Shown one piece after another: positions 56,281 through 61,218 of a stretch of DNA of 61,218 bases; positions within the stretch are counted from its first letter, which is position 1; the number at the start of each line of letters is the position of its first letter. The DNA comes from Acidimicrobiaceae bacterium. GTDB taxonomy: Bacteria; Actinomycetota; Acidimicrobiia; Acidimicrobiales; JAUTXP01. The stretch is from positions 1 through 61,218 of the forward strand of contig JAUTXP010000041.1 of assembly GCA_030837965.1 (NCBI GenBank). The letters run 5' to 3'. Position numbers and translations under genes: made by a program. Under the pieces are notes generated by a model. It was not told the origin of the DNA. It searched no databases and saw nothing but the letters and a program-made list of their open reading frames with translations.

Positions 56281-56583
56281 CTACGAGTCGAGTCGGTGCG
56301 CGACTTCATAGATGTTGCGCACGACTCGGCCCGACCAGTAGGGCCGCATCGGCGTGGTGGTGTTCATGTGGACGGGGTCGTCCTCCCAGTTGAGGAAGGC
56401 CTCCTTGCTGTCCCACTCGCTCAGCAGGATGAACTGGGTGGGCTCGCCCTCTTGGCGCAGCAGCTCGTCGCGGATGTGCCCGGGCGTGCCCTTGACCTTG
56501 GCCGTCACTTCCTTGAAGGCCTCGATGAACTTGTCCTCTTCGCCTTCGCGGATGCTGGCGAAGACCATGATGCGTGCGACCAT
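56281..56583 (-). CDS. ABM-domain monooxygenase-like protein
   Basis: A 100-residue protein with the antibiotic-biosynthesis-monooxygenase fold: VARIMVFASIREGEEDKFIE, then HIRDELLRQEGEPTQFILLS and EWDSKEAFLNWEDD. Members are small dimeric enzymes acting on quinones or haem, or have no known activity. ATG 56583, with 29 bases between it and the SDR stop upstream. It lies 15 bases before the glycosylase gene. Confidence 0.85.
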   Translation of the reverse strand: MVARIMVFASIREGEEDKFIEAFKEVTAKVKGTPGHIRDELLRQEGEPTQFILLSEWDSKEAFLNWEDDPVHMNTTTPMRPYWSGRVVRNIYEVAHRLDS

Positions 56584-56612
56584 TCGGTTCGTTCTCCTGG
56601 ATCTCGGGTGAG

Positions 56613-57350
56613 CTAGATGCAGCCGTCGACAACCAGCGTCTCGCCGTTGACATAGCGCGACAGGTCGCTGGCGAGGAAGAGGACGGGTCCCGCAATCTCC
56701 TCGGGCTGGCCCATGCGCCCGAGGCCGATCATGTTCTTGTAGCGGGCCCGGCCCTCGTCGGTGAGGCCGCCGACTTGGTCGGTCTCGATGATCCCTGGCG
56801 CCACCGCGTTGACCCGGATGCCGCGCGGCCCGACTTCCTTGGCCAGCGAGCGGGTGAAGCCAATCACGCCCGCCTTGGACGACGTGTAATGGGTGCGGGC
56901 GACCATGCCCTTGAGGCCGACGGCCGACGTGATGTTGATGATCGACCCGCCCGAGGGGATGGCGGGCAGCGCGGCCTTGACCACCATGAAGATTCCCTTG
57001 AGGTTGGTGTCGACGACCCTGTCCCACTCAGCCAGGTCGAGGTCCTCGATGGTGCGGTGGCTGACCACGCCCGCGTTGTTGACCAGGATGTCGATCTGCT
57101 CGAAGCGGTCGCGCACGCTTTGCACCATGCGCTCAACGCTTTCGGGGTCGCTCACGTCCGCCTGCACGACGTGGCTGTCGTTCCCGAAGCCGGCCAGTTC
57201 CTTGTCGAGCGCCTTGATCTCGTCGGTGTCACGCGCATACCCGGCGGCGACGGACGCACCGTGCTGCGCCAGCTCGAACACGATCGCCTTGCCGATGCCG
57301 CGCGAGCCGCCGGTGACAAGGGCCCGCTTGCCCTTCAGGTCGAGCTCCAC
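56613..57350 (-). CDS. Short-chain dehydrogenase/reductase (FabG-like)
   Basis: A 245-residue classical SDR: NAD(P) motif TGGSRGIG (near 13-20), NNAG (near 86), catalytic Ser in NITSAVG, Tyr-x-x-x-Lys in YTSSKAG, and the ending LVVDGCI. It is close to 3-oxoacyl-ACP reductases in length and motif. GTG 57350 is chosen because GGAGG lies 5 bases before it; another GTG four codons upstream is possible. It is the first gene of the minus-strand set and diverges from the dehydrogenase gene across 136 bases. Confidence 0.9.
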   Translation of the reverse strand: MELDLKGKRALVTGGSRGIGKAIVFELAQHGASVAAGYARDTDEIKALDKELAGFGNDSHVVQADVSDPESVERMVQSVRDRFEQIDILVNNAGVVSHRTIEDLDLAEWDRVVDTNLKGIFMVVKAALPAIPSGGSIINITSAVGLKGMVARTHYTSSKAGVIGFTRSLAKEVGPRGIRVNAVAPGIIETDQVGGLTDEGRARYKNMIGLGRMGQPEEIAGPVLFLASDLSRYVNGETLVVDGCI

Positions 57351-57486
57351 CGTTGCCTCCACTCCCCCGATGTGCCCACCGCGCTTGATCGCGGGGACGC
57401 GGCCAACCATACCGGGCCTTCGACACGGCCGCCGCCCGTCCTGGCAGACTGAGCACGGCGGTCTTGACGACATAGGGGGGCATCGC

Positions 57487-58395
57487 ATGGGCGGGCTTCG
57501 CATTGCATTCGTAGGGCTTGGCGGCATGGGCGGCGGCATGGCCTGTCGACTGGCGGAGAGCGGCTTCCCGATGGCGGTCTACAACCGGACTGCATCCAAG
57601 GCCGACGAGGTGGCGGGGCTCGGCGCCCGGGTGGCGTCGTCGCCTGCCGACGCGGCAGCCGAGGCGGACATGGTGCTGTTGAGCCTGGCCGACGAGAGCG
57701 TGGTGGAGCAGTTGCTCTACGGCTCGGACGGCGGGGCCTTGCAGGGGTTGAAGCCGGGGGGGCTGGTGGTCGACATGAGCACGGTCTCGCCCGACTTCGC
57801 CCGGGCCAGCGCGGCTCGCGGCAAGGAGGCGGGCTACCGCGTCCTCGACGCCACCGTGCTGGGCAACCCGTTCCATGCCCGCTCCGGCGACCTGCGGGTG
57901 ATGGTGGGCGGCGATGCCGACGACTACGCCGAGGGGCTCCCCGTCTTCGAGGCCCTGGGCAAGCAGGTGCTGCATGTCGGGACCAACGGCATGGGAGCCA
58001 GCATGAAGCTGGTCCTCAACCTGCTCATGGGTATTCAGATGCCGGCCATGGCCGAGGCCCTCGTGTTCGGAGAAGCGCTCGGGTTGACCCGCCAGGCCAT
58101 GCTCTCGCTGATCAACGGCAGCGGCTACAGCTCGCCGGTTATGAACTTCCGCTGCGACATCATCGAAAAGCGGGCGTTCGACTTCGCCGCCTTCAAGCTC
58201 GGCCTCATGCGCAAGGACGTGATGCTCGTGCTGGAGGAGGCCCACAAGCACGCCGTGCCCATGCCCGTGTCCGAGGCCGCCTACTCCATGCTCACCGCGG
58301 CCAAGCAGCAGGGCCTGGGCGACTTGGACGTGTCGGCCATCGTCGCCTTCCAGGAACGGCTCGCGGGCAGCGACACCTACCCCTGGCCCGTCTGA
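57487..58395 (+). CDS. 3-hydroxyisobutyrate-dehydrogenase-like NAD(P)-binding protein
   Basis: A 302-residue beta-hydroxyacid dehydrogenase. The N-terminal Rossmann motif is FVGLGGMGGGMA (residues 8-19), the substrate-binding block is LDATVLGNPFHARSGDL (near 120), and the catalytic Lys is in GMGASMKLVLNLL (near 176). Members reduce or oxidise 3-hydroxyacids or related semialdehydes; the substrate here is not evident. A family C hairpin and a 9-bp tandem repeat follow the stop. Confidence 0.9.
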   Translation: MGGLRIAFVGLGGMGGGMACRLAESGFPMAVYNRTASKADEVAGLGARVASSPADAAAEADMVLLSLADESVVEQLLYGSDGGALQGLKPGGLVVDMSTVSPDFARASAARGKEAGYRVLDATVLGNPFHARSGDLRVMVGGDADDYAEGLPVFEALGKQVLHVGTNGMGASMKLVLNLLMGIQMPAMAEALVFGEALGLTRQAMLSLINGSGYSSPVMNFRCDIIEKRAFDFAAFKLGLMRKDVMLVLEEAHKHAVPMPVSEAAYSMLTAAKQQGLGDLDVSAIVAFQERLAGSDTYPWPV

Positions 58396-58407
58396 GCCCG
58401 CCTCCCC

Positions 58408-58434
58408 CTCCACGCCCTCCACGCCCTCCACGCC
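58408..58434. repeat. Three tandem 9-bp repeats
   Basis: CTCCACGCC occurs three times without interruption just after the dehydrogenase stop and 12 bases before the family C hairpin. It is pyrimidine-rich on the plus strand. Confidence 0.8.
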
Positions 58435-58446
58435 CCCGTCCACCGC

Positions 58447-58493
58447 TTCTGGGCACCTTTTCTTAGGCATGGGCGAAGAAAAGGTGCCCAGAA
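58447..58493. repeat. Family C inverted repeat, copy 2
   Basis: Perfect 18-bp arms, 58447-58464 and 58476-58493, with an 11-base loop. The inner 14 bp are identical to copy 1 at 44238-44284, and the right flank GGGTTACGGG is also shared. It lies between the dehydrogenase and SnoaL-like genes. G-run sequence continues to about 58565. Confidence 0.88.
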
Positions 58494-58598
58494 CAGGAGG
58501 GGCAGGGTTACGGGGGCGAGCGTGGGGCGGGTGGGGGTGTTGCGAGGCGGGGGCGGGGGCGGTAGACAAGCGCGAGTACCGGACAGGGGCGGCAACCG

Positions 58599-59063
58599 AT
58601 GGAACGCAGCGCGGCCGAAGCGAACAAGGCACTCGTCAGGGAGATCATCGACGAGTGCTTGAACAAGGGGAACTTCGAGGCCGCGACGGGGCGGTTCGCG
58701 GGGGACTACACCATCCACCTCCCGTCGCAGACCCACATGCCGAGCGGGCCCGGGGTGTTCCAGCACATGATCACCATGTGGCGAACGGCGTTCCCCGACT
58801 GGCACATGCGGGTCGAGGAGATGGTGGCCGAAGGCGAGTTCGTGGCCAACCGCTTCACCACCACCGGCACCCACGACGGCATGCTCATGGGCATCCCGCC
58901 CACGGGCAAGCAGATGGTTGTGCGAGGCCAGGAGATGCACCGCGTGGTCGACGGGCAGGTGGCGGCCACGTGGGTGTGCGACGACCTCCCGTCCATCCTG
59001 GTGCAACTCGCCGTCCTGCCCCGCCCGCCGATCGCGCCGCCGCAGGGGGAAGTGGTGTCCTAG
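58599..59063 (+). CDS. SnoaL-like / ester cyclase family protein
   Basis: A 154-residue protein of the NTF2-like SnoaL family: ALVREIIDECLNKGNFEAA, then MWRTAFPDWHMRVEEMVAEG and VANRFTTTGTHDG, which is the usual family order. SnoaL enzymes catalyse aldol ring closure; most relatives have unproved roles. ATG 58599 has GGGGCGG upstream. It stands alone, 203 bases after the dehydrogenase gene. Confidence 0.88.
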   Translation: MERSAAEANKALVREIIDECLNKGNFEAATGRFAGDYTIHLPSQTHMPSGPGVFQHMITMWRTAFPDWHMRVEEMVAEGEFVANRFTTTGTHDGMLMGIPPTGKQMVVRGQEMHRVVDGQVAATWVCDDLPSILVQLAVLPRPPIAPPQGEVVS

Positions 59064-59415
59064 GCCATCAATGGCCGACCATCCCCGGCGCGCCGGGCAC
59101 GACCATGGTGAGCGACACGCAGATCGTCGGCCTGGAGACCCGCACCGTCCAACTCGACGGCGGCGCGGTCGGCCGGGCCCGTGTTCCAGGCGACTACGTC
59201 TACGGCGACCGCCGGGGGCCTACCGCTAGGCCGGGGTGTGGGGCATCCTCCGAGTTCTGCCGCCGGCGCCAAGGCGCCCACCAGGCTGCGCCCCATCGCC
59301 AGTCGCAGCAAGGACCTCTCGGACGATTAGGCCCCGCTCCTCGCAGGCGGTGCCGCCTTCCTCGTCTTGACCATGTTGCTGCGGCGCAGCCGGCGCGCCT
59401 TGCCGGCGCGCTGGG
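59064..59415. other. Gap between SnoaL-like and exporter genes
   Basis: About 350 bases without a convincing gene. A plus-strand frame from 59104 (starts MVSDTQIVGLETRTV) runs about 45 codons with plausible composition and then becomes Arg/Gln-rich, so it may be a decayed remnant. A minus-strand Lys/Arg-rich frame ends at 59327. I could not assign either. Confidence 0.4.
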
Positions 59416-61107
59416 TCAGTGGCCTTCGAGGGTGGCCTCTTCGATGCGCGCCGGGTCGACCTTGGGCAGCGCGAACACGGCGGCCAAGGCCAGCAGGAAG
59501 GCCAGCCCGATGTAGAGCGCGGTGCGCTCCATGGTGTCGGTGAAGTCGATGCGCTGGGCCTGGGGCAGGGCCTTGGCCGTCACCGCCTTGTCGACGGCGG
59601 CGCCCGAGCCCGATCCGCTGTCGTCCTGCCGACAGGATGCGGGCGTCTCGGACGGGTCCTTGGCGTGGGCCCGGTCGTTGAAGCAGGTGCGAAAGCCGGC
59701 CACGACGCCGTCGGCCTGGCTCGTGGACAGCCCGGACGCGGCCAGGTCCGACCGCAGCGCCGGCGCGACCTGGGCGGTGGCGTGATTGGCGTTGGTGCCG
59801 AGCAGCCCGAAGAAGACGACGCCGACGATGGCCACGCCCGCCGCCCCCGCGAACTCCTGCATGGTGGCCAGCACGCCGGACGCGCTGCCTGCGTCGTGCA
59901 GCCCGATGCCGGCCAGCACGACCGCCGTCACCGGCGCCACGAACAGGCCCATGCCCAGGCCGCACACGAACAGCGCAGGCACCAGTTGGTAGCCGTGCAC
60001 GCCCGGTCCGGCCAGGTGCAGCGACACGCTGAGCAGGCCCATGCCCGCGGCCATCACCACGCAGCCCAGGGCCAGCACGTTCTTGCCCAAGCGCTTGGCG
60101 ATCTCCCCTGAAGGGGCGGACGTGGCCGAAGCCCCGAGGGCGAACGGGACCAGCAGCAGGCCAGCGCCCAAGGCGCTGAACCCGACGCCCACTTGCAGGA
60201 AGAAGATCACGGTGAAGAAGAACGGGATGATGCCCATGAAGAAGGCCAGGTTGAGGATGAGCCCGGCCGAGAAGGCCCGCTCCCTGAACAGCCGCAACGG
60301 CACCAGTTGGGGCCGGCCCCGTCGCCCCCGCGCTGCCTCCCAGGCCACGAACAGCAAGAGCACGGGCACGGACCCGGCGAGCATGGCCCACGACCACCAC
60401 GGCCAGTCGTACGTGCGCCCTTCGACCAGCGGATAGATCAACAGCAGCAGCCCGACGGTGACGATGACCACGCCGATGGGGTCGAGCCCCACTGCGCCCG
60501 CGGCCCGAGACTCGGGCAGGTGTCTGGTGGCGACCAGCAGTGCGAAGAGGCCGATGGGCACATTGATGAAGAAGACGGCCCGCCAGCCCGCGCTGCCCGA
60601 GAAGATGGAGATGAGGCCGCCACCCAACAGCGGTCCGAGGATGGTGGCCATGCCCAGCGTCACGCCGTAGATGCCCAGCACGCCCGCCCGCTCCTCGGGC
60701 TTGTACGCGACCTGGATGATGGAGAGCACCTGCGGGAACATGAGGCCCGCGAACATGCCTTGGATGACCCGGCCCGCCACCAGCGCCCCTGCCGTGGGCG
60801 CCAGCGCGCAGCCCGCCGACGCCAGCACGAAGCCCATCATCCCGAGCATGAACAGGCGGCGTCGTCCATAGATGTCGCCCAATCGGCCGCCGGTGATCAG
60901 GGTGGCGGCGAAGGCCAACAGGTATCCGGCGACCACGAACTCGATGGCCGACACGCTGGCCGACAGGTCCCGCTGGATCGACGGGATGGCCACGTTGACG
61001 ATGGTCGAGTCGATGATCTCCATGAACGCAGCCGAAAGCACGACGGCCAACATGAGGCCCCGCTTCTCGGTGTCGCCGCCAGTTGTCAGTACGTCCCCCG
61101 CGCCCAT
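59416..61107 (-). CDS. DHA2-type (14-helix) MFS drug exporter
   Basis: A 563-residue major facilitator with about 14 membrane segments, the DHA2 (EmrB/QacA) pattern. Motifs include DSTIVNVAIPSIQRDL (motif D1, near 33), GGRLGDIYGRRRLF (motif A, near 74) and GPLLGGGLIS (motif C, near 157). A large hydrophilic loop near residues 465-520 precedes the last helix. Substrates of the group include drugs, dyes and toxic lipophilic compounds. It may export a product or substrate of the neighbouring enzymes, but there is no regulator gene next to it. ATG at 61107. Confidence 0.92.
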   Translation of the reverse strand: MGAGDVLTTGGDTEKRGLMLAVVLSAAFMEIIDSTIVNVAIPSIQRDLSASVSAIEFVVAGYLLAFAATLITGGRLGDIYGRRRLFMLGMMGFVLASAGCALAPTAGALVAGRVIQGMFAGLMFPQVLSIIQVAYKPEERAGVLGIYGVTLGMATILGPLLGGGLISIFSGSAGWRAVFFINVPIGLFALLVATRHLPESRAAGAVGLDPIGVVIVTVGLLLLIYPLVEGRTYDWPWWSWAMLAGSVPVLLLFVAWEAARGRRGRPQLVPLRLFRERAFSAGLILNLAFFMGIIPFFFTVIFFLQVGVGFSALGAGLLLVPFALGASATSAPSGEIAKRLGKNVLALGCVVMAAGMGLLSVSLHLAGPGVHGYQLVPALFVCGLGMGLFVAPVTAVVLAGIGLHDAGSASGVLATMQEFAGAAGVAIVGVVFFGLLGTNANHATAQVAPALRSDLAASGLSTSQADGVVAGFRTCFNDRAHAKDPSETPASCRQDDSGSGSGAAVDKAVTAKALPQAQRIDFTDTMERTALYIGLAFLLALAAVFALPKVDPARIEEATLEGH

Positions 61108-61218
61108 GAGCGAGGCACCTTAACCACGGCTGCGCCCGCGTGGGCGATGGGCGCCAGTGCGCGTCGCCGGGTCGGTCCCCTCGCTTCTCGTCGCACTGTG
61201 TCCCGGTCCTCGGGACAC
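61108..61218. other. Upstream of the exporter gene, window end
   Basis: About 110 bases that should hold the exporter promoter. I see no clear promoter, operator or other gene before the window ends. Confidence 0.4.

Overview
The window is very GC-rich, densely coded, and has many GTG starts and stop/start overlaps. Its gene set (a fused AccDA carboxyltransferase beside accB and accC, a fused LivHM permease, HxlR, XRE and VapBC regulators, DHA2 exporters, very few T-tailed terminators) points to a free-living actinobacterium. My best guess is class Acidimicrobiia, inferred from gene content only. I saw no rRNA, tRNA, CRISPR array, transposase or integrase. It reads as chromosomal DNA.

Layout. 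77-12440 (minus strand) is one long gene series: YceH-like protein, a 1104-residue coiled-coil protein, a secreted protein, a LivH-LivM permease fusion, an MFS-LivF-LivG fusion, a MoxR ATPase and a DUF58 protein. 12518-15077 (plus) has an M48 protease, a receiver-GGDEF protein and a DUF3892 protein. 15086-19889 is regulatory: an HtrA-like protease divergent from an HxlR regulator across a 23-bp palindrome, a LuxR-type protein with a pseudo-receiver, two paralogous small XRE regulators, a small protein with a coupled 31-codon leader, and a VapBC pair with a nested symmetric operator. 19952-24994 has a secreted protein, an ECF sigma factor fused to a predicted beta-propeller, and a divergent GAF protein with a degenerate histidine kinase module. 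25156-32501 has a membrane protein, a coupled acetyltransferase and pyruvoyl arginine decarboxylase, a large PAS-GGDEF-EAL protein, a DeoR regulator and a sugar-epimerase-like protein.

32622-45727 (minus) has a 1606-residue protein built like soluble adenylyl cyclase (two cyclase domains, AAA ATPase, TPR), a 2151-residue secreted protein with 18 PLRSV repeats and a clan-CD-like peptidase region, a metallo-beta-lactamase-fold protein and a GAF protein. 45948-50723 (minus) is the acetyl-CoA/acyl-CoA carboxylase operon with TPR and TcmI-like genes upstream. 50949-61107 has a cNMP-FHA-ABCG transporter and a set of small-molecule enzymes (amidohydrolase, two SDRs, AlkA-like glycosylase, ABM monooxygenase, 3-hydroxyisobutyrate-dehydrogenase-like enzyme, SnoaL-like protein), ending with a 14-helix exporter.

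The most unusual features are three families of long, near-perfect inverted repeats, each present twice and next to G- or C-run tracts (A: 31-65 and 30569-30619; B: 5257-5303 and 32526-32568; C: 44238-44284 and 58447-58493); the PLRSV-repeat protein; the ECF sigma-propeller fusion opposite a pseudokinase; the MFS-ABC fusion; and a two-part promoter-like motif repeated just upstream of two unrelated start codons.
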